From Tachypleus tridentatus (taxonomy: Eukaryota; Arthropoda; Merostomata; Xiphosura; Limulidae): 64,000 nt of DNA. Under the pieces are notes generated by a model. It did not search any database, was not told the DNA's origin, and saw only the letters and a program-made list of their open reading frames with translations. Below are positions 34,566 through 44,819 of the stretch, piece after piece. How positions within the stretch are numbered: the stretch's first letter is position 1; each line of letters begins with the position of its first letter. The stretch lies in the NCBI RefSeq assembly GCF_004210375.1, contig NC_134833.1, positions 47,176,782 through 47,240,781 on the forward strand, given 5' to 3'. A program made the position numbers and the translations under genes.

Positions 34566-35080
34566 CTGATATATGTTTATGTGTATATATATATGTTGTT
34601 GTTTTATTCAGATCCGGGCACAAGACAGGTAGAACATTCGGCGCCTGTCCTGTAAAAGTGGGTTTTCTCAGGGCAGTCCCGTCCCTCCCCCCAACAACAT
34701 ATTCTGAGGCACTTAGATTTATAGATCCCAGCCACTCCGTGGCGCTGATCACGGGACTTTCCACTGATTGACGTAAAGTTGGTCTTTGGCTTGCTTCTTT
34801 TCTACCGGCAGGCTTGGGACTTGTCCACTTCCTTTTTGAGGCCTTTGTTTCGCTCTCCTTTCTCACTGCCCTTTCTCTTTTCATACTGCCCTACCTCACT
34901 TCATTGCCTCAAATAATGTCAAATTAAAATACAGAAACACTCCCACGTACAAAGAAATAAACTTCCACGAGTAAGGACAAAGAGGAACTACAATGTTTCT
35001 CAATACCCCTGTTGGGGGAATCCCTCATACTTTTCTCTCTCTAAACAAAACCCTGTCAACGTTTCGTATTGTTTCGCACA
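34566..35080 (+). repeat. Direct repeat A (5' copy) flanking the LINE RT
   Basis: It matches 36620-37117 over its whole length: GATATATGTTTATGTGT, GGCGCCTGTCCTGTAAAAGT, GGGTTTTCTCAGGGCAGTCC, CACTTCATTGCCTCAAATAA, CTCCCACGTACAAAGAAATA and CTACAATGTTTCTCAATACC. Its end (about 34993-35080) is in frame with the following RT ORF. Apparent similarity about 80 percent. Confidence 0.85.
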
Positions 35081-36535
35081 CTAATAACTTTGACACACAA
35101 CGCCAACAACATGTGAGCGACTACATACACACAAATCAATCTTCTTTCACACCACAATTCCCTGGTAACATTCTAAACAGCCATTCCAGTTCAGTTAATA
35201 GAAAAATCAACAGCACTGAACTCAAAATTAACATTAAACACTTGAAAAACCCTTCCCTCGGACATGATCAAATACCTTATATTATTCTAAAAAAAGGCTC
35301 CAGTCTCCTATTACAACATTTCACAAATATCATGAATCTCTCACTAACAACTGGTTATTACCCTGACACTTGGAAAAAAGTTATTATCACCAGTATTCCC
35401 AAGAAACAAACAAACAGAATTAATCCTGAGAAGTTCCATCCCATCAGCCTGTTAAGTTGTGTTGGAAAACTGATGGAGAAAATAATTTCAAATCTCCTTC
35501 TTCATTTCTGTGAAATAAATAACATCCTACCCAAATCTGAAAACGCTTTCATAAAAAAATAGACAAACAATAGATCACCTCACACGAGTCACTGAATCAG
35601 TTTACAAAGCATTCAATAACAATCAGGTAACTATAGGCATATTTTTAGATGTTAAGAAAGCATTTAACAGTGTCTGGCATAACGCCATCAAGTATAAATT
35701 AAATAACTTGAAAGTAAATCAAACTATTATCACATGGATATCAAACCTTCTAACAGATAGAACAGCTCAAGTAAGAGTCAACAAAACCTTATCAAAATCT
35801 TTCAAAATAACTGTAGGAATGCCTCAAGTATCCGCCCTCTCGCTACTCCGTTACATTATTTTCGTTAGTGACATACCATTCCCTAGTCTAACTTACAATT
35901 CACAATACGCAGGCGACATTGCTATCCAGCGTATTTCGAGAAACCCGTTAATGGCCATGTCTCGCGTTCAGGAAACACTAAATACTGTCGCGAGCTGGAG
36001 CAACAAGTGAAAAGTGGTTTTAAACCCAACAAAAATTCAAGCAATCACTTTTTATAGGAAATTAAAAAGGCACAAAAAACTAGAAAAAGTAAACATCTCA
36101 TTCGACAACACGCATATTAACATGAGCAAGCACATCACATTCCTTGGCATCACTTTCAACTCCAGATTAACATGGAAAAAACATGTTAACAACACACATT
36201 TATCCATCAAAAAACGTATTTCACATTTGCTAACCATAACTAATAAATATTCAAACTATTCACCAGAAACCATAATTCAAATATACAACGCTTACATCCG
36301 TCCGTTAATAGAATATGAATGTCAAGTCACATTCAATATGTCTAACAATACACTACAGAAAATCCAAATACAACAAAATAAAATATTAAGAGCAGCAAAC
36401 CGACTACCAACATACACACCTGTTAATTATGTACACAAAATCAGTAATCTACCAACCCTTAGGAATAGACTAACTGAAATATGATACAAATATTACTTAA
36501 AAGCAGAACATAGAAATGAACTAACAAATTAGCCA
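35081..36535 (+). pseudogene. LINE reverse transcriptase, jockey/I-like, catalytic YADD changed to YAGD
   Basis: The protein runs LKINIKHLKNPSLGHDQIPY, GYYPDTWKKVIITSIPKKQT, EKFHPISLLSCVGKLMEKII, a break near 35562, TDHLTRVTESVYKAFNNNQV, IGIFLDVKKAFNSVWHNAIK, another frame change, VGMPQVSALSLLRYIIFVSD and IPFPSLTYNSQYAGDIAIQR. A stop follows near 36008, then VVLNPTKIQAITFYRKLKRH and HITFLGITFNSRLTWKKHVN. It ends NYVHKISNLPTLRNRLTEI. All RT blocks of a jockey/I-type LINE are recognisable. At 35912-35914 GGC encodes Gly where the first catalytic Asp of YADD should be, so the enzyme is dead. The endonuclease and ORF1 are absent. Confidence 0.9.
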
Positions 36536-36619
36536 GCGCTCCTACAAAATACATTTCACCATACAACATATTTTAAAAGTCACAAATCACTCAGTAAAAC
36601 ACACAACTATAAATAAGGT

Positions 36620-37117
36620 GAATATATGTTTATGTGTTTTTTCTCTTTCCTTTTCAGCTCTGGGTATAGTATAAGTAGAATATTTGGCGCCTGTCCTCTA
36701 AAAGTGGGTTTTCTCGGGGCACTCCCGTTTCCCCCTACAACAAATTCTGAGACACTTGTATTTATAGATCACAGCCACTACGTGGCCCTGATCACGGGAC
36801 ATTCCGCTGATTCTCAAGGGTTTAGTCTGCGGCTTGCTTCTTTTCTGCTGGCGGGCGTTGGACTTGTCCGCTTCCTTTTTGCCACTTTTGTGTCGCTCAG
36901 TGTTCTCACTCGACATTTTCATACTGACCCACCTCACTTCATTGCCTCAAACAAGCCAAATTAAAATTCAGGAAAACTCCCACGTACAGATACTAATCTT
37001 CCATGAGCGGGGACGAAGAGGAACTACAACGTTCCTGAATACTTCTGTAGTGAAGAGAATTCCTCAGACTTCTCTCTCACTAAACTAAACCCTTGCCAAG
37101 GTTTCATTTCGTTACAC
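36620..37117 (+). repeat. Direct repeat A' (3' copy) after the LINE RT
   Basis: It aligns with repeat A from GAATATATGTTTATGTGT through GTTTCATTTCGTTACACACA. A 3' A-like fragment also follows an RT end at 1005-1099. A' therefore behaves as the element's 3' region rather than as a chance neighbour. Confidence 0.85.
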
Positions 37118-37215
37118 ACACGGACCTGAAGACGAAAGGCGGAAGATTTTCGAAACGTCTTCTTCTACATTTATTTCTCCACAACAGACAGTTGCCGTCC
37201 ATTCTACAAAGTTTC
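37118..37215 (+). repeat. LINE-associated 3' hairpin (GAAACGTC motif)
   Basis: GAAGACG at 37128-37134 pairs with CGTCTTC at 37156-37162. An alternative inner pairing joins CGAAA and TTTCG. It is followed by TTCTACATTTATTTCTCCAC. The CTGAAGA...CGAAAC arrangement resembles the hammerhead-like core of PLE ends but is not a proven ribozyme. A related hairpin lies at 57700-57735. Confidence 0.45.
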
Positions 37216-37449
37216 ATCATGAAAACTTTGCCTAAACAATCTATCAAAAAATGTGGGACATGTTAACCAGATTTCTGATGTAATAAATATTGATCAATGA
37301 GAAGCGAGTGAATATTTGCATCTGAATGAAACATATCTTGATATCTGAGCTGAGTTTAGACTGAAATACTTGAAATAAACGTGAAAAACTAAGAGATCTC
37401 CACGATGTATTAATCGATCAGACAAAAATATTTCTGTTTCATTATCCGA

Positions 37450-37733
37450 GGCCCGGCATGGTCAAGCGTGTTAAGGCGTATGACTCGCAATCTGAGGGTC
37501 GCGGGTTCGCATCCCTATCGCGCCAACCATGCTCGCCCTCCCAGCCGTGGGGGCGTTATAATGTTACAGTCAATCTCATTATTCGTTGGTAAAAGAGTAG
37601 CTCAAGACTTGGCCGTGGGTGGTGATGTCTAACTGCCTTCCCTCTAGTCTTACACCACTAAATTAGGGACGGCTAGCACAGATAGCTCTCGAGTTGCTTT
37701 GTGAAAAATTAAAAAAACGAACAAAAAAAACAA
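37450..37733 (+). mobile_element. S1 SINE, full length, with 12-bp target duplication
   Basis: Head GGCCCGGCATGGTCAAGCG, B box GGTTCGCATCCC, full body, A-rich tail. TTCATTATCCGA at 37438-37449 and 37734-37745. Confidence 0.95.
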
Positions 37734-37879
37734 TTCATTATCCGATTCGCGCACGCCAAGGTTGTTCACACTATTATGTCAACAAATTCGTAAAGAAGTA
37801 TAATAAACACTGTGAAAAACTATCTCTTCCTGACCGGTCAGTTGATGAGTGTGGAGGTGAAAGTCCAACTGAGCTTCCT

Positions 37880-38345
37880 GAACATTGGTGTGGTGTTGAG
37901 ATACTTACTATTGTGGTGTTGAAATACTTACTAGAAATACTTACTAGATACTTACTGTTGTAGTGTTGAGATACTTACTGGTGTGGTGTTGAAATACTTA
38001 CTAGATACTCACTAGATACTTACTGGTGTGGTGTTGAGATACTTACTAGATACTTACTGGTGTGGTGTTTGAGATACTTACTAGATACTTACTGGTGTGG
38101 TGTTGAGATACTTACTAGATACTTACTGGTGTGGTGTTGAGATACCAGATACTTACTGGTGTGGTGTTGAGATACTAGATACTTACTGGTGTGGTGTTGA
38201 GATACTTACTAGATACTTACTGGTGTGGTGTTGAAATACTTACTAGATACTCACTAGATACTTACTGGTGTCGTGTTGAAATACTTACTAGATACTCACT
38301 AGATACTTACTGGTGTCGTGTTGAAATACTTACTGGATACTTACT
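37880..38345. repeat. 34-bp minisatellite
   Basis: The unit GGTGTGGTGTTGAGATACTT plus ACTAGATACTTACT recurs about 13 times with short and long variants (extra ACTCACTAGAT inserts). It leaves an artefactual frame at 38191-38385. Confidence 0.92.
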
Positions 38346-39217
38346 CTGTTTTTCTGTTTTTCTTTGCAGTTTTTCAATTTGCTGATGCTCTTTTATTTTG
38401 TATTTTTAAACAAATAAATGAAACACAGCTGCAGTGTTTACATTAAAAGCGAACATCTACTGTCGTTAATGGCTTAAAGAGATACAAATACGTACTCTTC
38501 AAGTTGATGTATATACCCGAAAACAACAACGAAGAAAGAAAGGATGAGATGGAGTCGAATGTGTAAAGTATGCGTCATCACTATCATTGCGTTTACAGCT
38601 ATTAAGGGGCATAGCTGAGCTCCGGCCTACAAGATCAGTGTCCCGGTGTATTTTACAGAACTGGAATCTATATTACGTACACTATAATGTATTAGATTAC
38701 AATTGTGTTTGTTTTATTATTTTGACCAGTAGTTGCTTCTTGGAGTTCCAGCCCAGTGTAATTTCGGTGGCTAACGAAAACCTTTAAGATAACCCCTGGA
38801 TTTTGGAGCCTAACTAAAACAATATCGACATTTTTTTTATTTATCTATTTTCAATCTCAGGGAAAATATACTGTTTTATTTATGTTTCACATGTTTCAAG
38901 GAAACTTTATTTTAATGTATGGCAAAAGTTGAGGTTTCGCGCATATATATATGTAATCAGTACCTAGAACTTAACATTATACTCTTTCAAATTTAATGTT
39001 TTTTTTATATCTTACTTCCTAGCATAAAGCAGTTATGTTTTTTATTTATCAATAAACGTTTATACGAGAGCTCTATTTATTATAATAGTGGCGCCAACAG
39101 TTTTCTGTAGCTTTGAGCCAAGCTTAAGAAAATAAATACAAATGAGAATATATACTTGATCACACTTGAAACATGGTTATCAATATTTAACTGTATTATT
39201 TACGATTAGCTGTTTAT
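38346..39217. other. AT-rich intergenic DNA
   Basis: No gene supported; the 66-codon frame at 38587-38787 has no known motif. Confidence 0.5.
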
Positions 39218-39358
39218 TTTGCGTATGTTTGGTGTTCAGAACAAATCTACATTGGGTTATCTGTTGCATCCAACGCAGGAAATCGAATCGTATCTATATT
39301 AGAATTGTAAGTCAGTAACCTTACCACTGTCTTACCAAGCCTTACCTCTGTCTTACCC
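39218..39358 (-). mobile_element. S3 SINE relic, minus orientation
   Basis: CTACATTGGGTTATCTGTTG, CCAACGCAGGAAATCGAATC and AATTGTAAGTCAGTAACCTT align with S3 in reverse; strongly decayed. Confidence 0.55.
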
Positions 39359-39568
39359 AGGATCTTGTATTTACTACTTTGCTTTCTTCATATTTCATTA
39401 TATATAAATATTAACCAAATTCATTTCACTATTAGAAAAAATAGAAAAAATGTTCGAACTTTATATTATTATTTTTAATAAATTATCGTATATTCAGGAT
39501 TTATCTGAGTCGTACCAGACAATGTTAGGATTTTAAACACTCGAGAGAGAAAACATTATTAATGAAGA

Positions 39569-39692
39569 ATGTGTCAGTGTATTTTCTTATAGCAAAGCCA
39601 CATCGGGCTATCCACTAAGTCCACCGAGGGTATCGAACCCCTGATTTTAGCATTGTAAATCCATAGAACTTACCGCTGTGCCTGCGGGGAAC
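39569..39692 (-). mobile_element. S3 SINE, minus orientation
   Basis: GTATTTTCTTATAGCAAAGC, CACATCGGGCTATCCACTAA, CACCGAGGGTATCGAACCCC and CCGCTGTGCCTGCGGGGA. Flanks ATTAATGAAGA (39558-39568) and ATTAATGGAAGA (39693-39704) form an imperfect target duplication. Confidence 0.88.
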
Positions 39693-39704
39693 ATTAATGG
39701 AAGA

Positions 39705-41214
39705 CCTTTTTCAGTTTACAAAAGATTAGACTTTCAAAGGAATAACTAGACTGTAATTATTATCGATCAGAAGTCTAAGAATAGCTCAGAAATAAGAAAA
39801 GCTGACACTAAAGAAGAACGTCTGTGTTCATTTAGAATTACAAAATTTCTGTATTTTTAGTTAACACAACGTCAGTTCTTCCTGATTTTTGAATTAATAG
39901 CACTAGAACAGTTTCAGTAAAATATGAAACCTAAATATATTATTTTACTCTATAATTTCAATGGTTTGACATATACGGTATCAAAAGAGCTCATGATGTT
40001 GAGGTCGAGAAAGTTTCACTAAAATCTAGACATGGAAACTTCAGTAATAAATACGAATTAGTTCGGTGATTTAGGTGTCAGTAAAATATTTATTGAGTAG
40101 TGATTAGAATTCAAGTAGTTGTTAATGTAGAAAAGTCAAGTTTGTTATCAATCGATCAAATGTTAGGTCACATGTTATTACTGTATTAGCTCCACATGCA
40201 GTAGTTTCAAAGTTTGTTTATGAATTTAGGTCTGAACTTCGTATTATTGTTTATCAGATAATTCAGAAGACCTTGTAACGGACTAAAACAAAACGCCTCT
40301 CTAACCAGGGTCGAACAAAGAAAAATTTATAAAACTTTAATAACCACAGGAATCCAACCTAAAACTTTCAGGTCATTAGAATATAATGTTCATCAATTAT
40401 AATAAAAATGTTGGTAAATCCATGCCTGGCCAGGACTTTATATAAAAGTTACTAAATGATGGAAAAGAAATATGAATGATATTAGTTTCAATAAAGAAAA
40501 TAATTAGGAAAAAGAGCTATAAAATAAGAAAAACTAATGAAAAAAACACAATATCCTGATATCATACCATTTCAAGATCAATAACAATATCAAGTAACAA
40601 TATGTTTTAAATATTTATTTTTAACTAATTAGCTGGAACTCAAGACAGAGTTTTGATGCATTGGTTAAAGCACAAGGTTACATCTCATGTGACTAACTAA
40701 TTTTCATAATATTGCACATTGATATGTGAGCGTTAACTCTAGGGGAAGCTTGTGTCAGTCTAATAAAATATACACTCTCAAAATCAACGTTTTCTACCTA
40801 CATTTGTTTCTAAATTAGCGAGAGCTAAGACTGAACTTAATGTATTTCCTCATATGGTTATTTAGCTCATAATATTTAGCAATAATATTACGTATCTGAA
40901 AAACGTTCATAGTATTGGTTTAGATCTAACTTGAGACAGATTTTACACTGAGCTAGTTTGTCGGTAAATAATATTACTTAAGTTTAATTAATGATAGTTT
41001 CTTACTGTGGTTCTTTTCAGTTAGTTGAGGAGGCTTAAGAGTTATAGCCAGATAGTTGTGGTTGTACTTACATTCACATACCAGAGAAATGATTAATAAA
41101 TATTCTGTTAGACAGTTTTCGATTTTGTAAACAGGAGTCAATTTCTAACCATTGCAGTCCATGTGAGTTTTTCATTTGTGTCTTCAGGAACAGTACTGTG
41201 TTATACCGAAAACA
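39705..41214. other. AT-rich intergenic DNA
   Basis: No feature recognised. Confidence 0.5.
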
Positions 41215-41335
41215 ATTCCTCTTAAGCACAAAGCTACACAAGGGGCTATCTGTGCTCTGCCCACCACGGGTATCGAAACCAGGATTTTAGCAATGTAAGA
41301 CCGAAGACATACTGCTAAGCCACTGAGGGCTCCTC
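41215..41335 (-). mobile_element. S2 SINE, minus orientation
   Basis: TTAAGCACAAAGCTACACAA, GGGGCTATCTGTGCTCTGCC, CACCACGGGTATCGAAACC and GACATACTGCTAAGCCACTG. Confidence 0.88.
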
Positions 41336-42357
41336 TTAAATTATTTCAATACTAAGAGTAATACTTTACTGTACAAAGTATTCCCTTACTGAATTGAAAC
41401 AGTGAGACTCAATAAACGTGTCATCAGCATGGATGTGAACTTGTCAAAAAGAAGAGAATGAGTCGGAGAGCAACTTTACGGAAAGCAACGCTAAAATCAA
41501 GAGTTCTATTCCTCTCGGTGTACACAGCAGATAACTTGATTTGGCTTTGCTAGAAGAAAACACACATACAAACAAGCAGAGTCGAAAATTTTTTTTGCTG
41601 TTTTTCCGCTGGGTGTCACCCCAATGCGCTGTTTAAATTTCACTTCCTAAAAGCGACAAGCGAATAGAATTTGTTTTATGCTTACGAACTATAAAATAAG
41701 ATACAGAAATAACGGTAACTGGATGGACAGTAAGGTTTAATATCCAGCACTATCAAAGACCTGGAAGCGATATGAAAATAAAATTTATGACTCGTGAGAA
41801 TTATGAGAGCCGTAATAATTGGTCCTGTAACGATCCGTATGTCATGCGTTTTCCCATACTCTTTCCAACATGGCGTATTCAGGAACCGAGCCATGATTAT
41901 TGGCCAGGAAATGATAAATAGTAAGGGAAAACCTGGAAATGAAAGACTGTCACATTACTATTAAGGGCAAAAATAAAACATCCTGATCCAGTTTTAACTT
42001 TGTTGAGGCATTATATACACAAGTAAAGTAGAACTTTGGGAGAAGGAGCTTATTTCCTGTGCCGCAGTACTTTAAAAAACTATGATCATTGGATCAATTT
42101 TACCAAGAGTTAATCTACACAAGAGATTAAGAAATCTACCAGAATTATTAATTACTCTGATATATTCACGCAAGTACTTCATTACCTTGCCAGCACGTTC
42201 TTACGTGTAATTAACTATTATAACTAATGAACAAAATAAATAGAAGTTCTAGTCACATAATACATCTTGAATGTGTTCGTTAAGAAGATTGATGTGTTAT
42301 GTTAGTGAAAAGAATGATGTTCAATAATATGGATATAACTTCTTAATGTACTCTCTT
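41336..42357. other. Intergenic DNA
   Basis: A 70-codon minus frame at 41682-41894 has no recognisable motif. No repeats recognised. Confidence 0.45.
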
Positions 42358-42462
42358 TGTTTGTTTTGAATTTAAGCACAAAGCTACACAATGGGCTATC
42401 TGTGCTCTGCCCACCACAAGAATCAAAACCCTGCTTTTAGAGTTGTACGTCCGCAGACAATA
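42358..42462 (-). mobile_element. S2 SINE, minus orientation (truncated)
   Basis: TTAAGCACAAAGCTACACAA, TGGGCTATCTGTGCTCTGCC and CACCACAAGAATCAAAACCC; the head end is cut after GTCCGCAGACA. Confidence 0.85.
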
Positions 42463-42571
42463 GGAGCAATCTACTCTGTAATGATTGTAGAAAGGTATAG
42501 ATAGCCAGGAAGTGAAATGATTTGTCATTATTACTCCACTAGGCCTTGTGGAAAATAAAAAAAAAATTGTT

Positions 42572-42692
42572 TAGAATTAAGCACGAAGCTACAGAATGGA
42601 CTATCTGTGCTCTGCCCACCACGGGTATCGAAACGCGGTTTTTAGTGTATAAGTCTGCAGACATATCACTGTGCCACTGGGAGCCTGAAAAT
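42572..42692 (-). mobile_element. S2 SINE, minus orientation
   Basis: TTAAGCACGAAGCTACAGAA, CTATCTGTGCTCTGCCCACC, ACGGGTATCGAAACGCGG and CATATCACTGTGCCACTGGG. Confidence 0.88.
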
Positions 42693-42904
42693 AAAAGAAC
42701 GAGAGCAAATAAAATAAGATTTACATACCTGTATAAACTCGATTTGTAGACGTCTAACACACAATACAGAACAGGCTACTGACAAACTTTTACCAGTTAA
42801 CGTACATACACTATTATTATTAACTACTTTAAAACGACTTTTCCGGCTTTACCCCTCACAATCGAGCAAAGACGTTCCTGGCTTGATTATTGTTTCAAAA
42901 ATGT

Positions 42905-43030
42905 ATTATTAAATTGTCATACAGTCGTAAATCTGAAGGTTTATAACACTAAAAATCGGGTTTCGATACTCGTGGTTGGCACAACACAGATCGTCCAATG
43001 TGTAACACTGTGCTTACCTACAAACATCAA
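42905..43030 (+). mobile_element. S2 SINE, degenerate
   Basis: CGGGTTTCGATACTCGTGGT, TGGCACAACACAGATCGTCC and AACACTGTGCTTACCTACAA. Confidence 0.7.
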
Positions 43031-43119
43031 CAGCCGACTGAATTGTATTACTGTTTTAATTAACAAGTTAGTGAAGATGTTGATAATGTTAAACATAAAT
43101 TACTAAACGTAAAGTTGTG

Positions 43120-43348
43120 GAGAATGTATGGAATAGAACTAACTGAGTTTTTATATCTCTTGAGAATGTATGGAATAGAACTAACTAAGTTTTTATATTT
43201 TTACAGAATCTATGGAATAGAATTAAGTTTCTATATCTCTGCAGAATAGATGGAATAGAACTAACTACATTTTTACATCTCTAGAGAATCTATGGAATAG
43301 AACTAACTAAGTTTTGAAATCTCTGTAGAATCTATGGAATAGAACAGT
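43120..43348. repeat. 42-bp minisatellite, 6 copies
   Basis: AGAATCTATGGAATAGAACT, AACTAAGTTTTTATATCTCT recur with unit starts at 43121, 43163, 43205, 43243, 43285 and 43327 (one 38-bp unit). Confidence 0.9.
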
Positions 43349-44546
43349 TAAGAGTATAATATCATGAACTGAAATCATTCCTATCAGCAGTTAAACATGC
43401 TAATCAGTTGACCACGTCCATCAACCCTAACCTAACAAGCGTCAAACTATCAGTACCAAATAATTTTCTATTTACCAGAGTAATACTGAAATGTTCTCTT
43501 GGTTACACGTTAATTATTAAATTTGTCACTATCTGGTGTAAATTTTAAATAACAATACAGACATATGGACAATAAGATCTTGATAAACTGAAGCCATTTT
43601 GACCTATTGATTGCTGATTCGCCGTATAGAATACGGTCCACCCGCGGCAGCGAATGCAAGTATGTTGTATATAGTGTTCTGTTTCGGAAAAAAAAAAATC
43701 TGCGCTCACTCACTAAAAAGTTCCATAAAAGTAGTGAATGTAAACAATGATAAACCAAATGTCATAAGAACATTAAACCGATTGTTAGTTTATCTTGATA
43801 AGCTTAGTTAGTTGCTGTATTTAGTCATAGCTTAATATTATGTACAATTGCATATATGTTACATTATTTCTTTTTAATAGTTAAGTTATGCGAAATAATT
43901 CCAGATATATTTCTGTGTACATCGGGATTATTGTGATGTTTCTTAAGGACCAAATAGCAGGAGAAGATATGAGTATTGTTCCAGTCGAAAATAAGGTACA
44001 AATTGTGTATGGAGGAGATAAAAAGATATTTTTATAAGATATTCAGTTTCTACAATACATTTGATTATTAACACGTTTCAATTTTTAATTAAATGAACAC
44101 GAAGAACTTACAACGTTTACAAATAACACTGTAGATATAATGTGAATGTAAATGACTATGCACACATGTTTAAAAAATAATTAAACTTTCCCAAAACTTC
44201 GTAATGCCCTGTGTAAACATGAAATAGCTGGATTGTCCTACCTATGAAAAACTAGTAGCCCCAATAATACGATATAAACTTACACTTTACAATAAATGCA
44301 TGTATCGACCAAGTTGAACTATGTGCTTGGGATATGTTGTAAAGCAATAGCTGTGAAATGCTAACGAAATACAAACCTTGAACCCAACCTGTCAAAAACA
44401 ACTAACATTGTCTATATATCAGTGATAATGGAGAGGATTCTGACGTTAAGTGATTCAACTAGACTGATGTATAGGTTTAAACATTTGTGTTCAGGGATCT
44501 GAAATGTAATCTCATACTACTTAGCTGTAACAATATGGTTATTCAG
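43349..44546. other. AT-rich intergenic DNA
   Basis: The frames at 43510-43811 show no motif; nothing else seen. Confidence 0.45.
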
Positions 44547-44766
44547 GACAGACTATGGAGAACGAGAAACTGTACACATGAGTAACCTTTTACAGTATTT
44601 AACATCAAGCTCTCGGTTACCAATCACTAACGGAAGAAGAGTCAACTCTAATTGCTGGACCAATCACACCGAATTCTACCATCACGAGTTTGGATGGATT
44701 ATGATGCCAAACAATATAAAAATTGATGTATCTGGACCAAAAGCGTGGTTGTACCCTAGAGACTGA
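44547..44766 (+). other. Possible exon resembling the end of a kexin/proprotein-convertase catalytic domain
   Basis: After an acceptor-like ATATGGTTATTCAG the frame gives DYGERETVHMSNLLQYLTSS, SRLPITNGRRVNSNCWTNHT, EFYHHEFGWIMMPNNIKIDV and SGPKAWLYPRD, then stop. The order LQ-x-L-x-x-x-S, W-x-x-N, H-x-F-G-(W/F)-x-(L/M)-x-x-x-x-(I/V) and a final A/x-W-x-x-P fits the last part of subtilisin/kexin-like catalytic domains (LTWRDLQ...NG.G..F.H.FGFG.LDA..MV...W..VP), as remembered. The invariant FGFG-x-LDA core is poorly kept (FGWIMMPNN), and no donor site follows. It may be a decayed exon, a divergent gene piece or coincidence. Apart from the equally weak minus-strand frame at about 30525-30746, it is the only host-like coding signal in the window. 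Confidence 0.3.
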
Positions 44767-44819
44767 TTCAGAATATTTCAGATAGCTCCAGGTTTTCCTT
44801 TTCTGGTTCTTTCAGCTAA

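Noticed and set aside
36626..36964. 112-codon frame in repeat A' and the antisense frames in both repeats as genes
   Set aside because: Frames are not kept between A and A'; differences do not respect codons.
38191..38385. 64-codon frame as a gene
   Set aside because: It lies in the 34-bp minisatellite; the repeated GVEILTRYSLDTYWC-like peptide is a by-product of the repeat.
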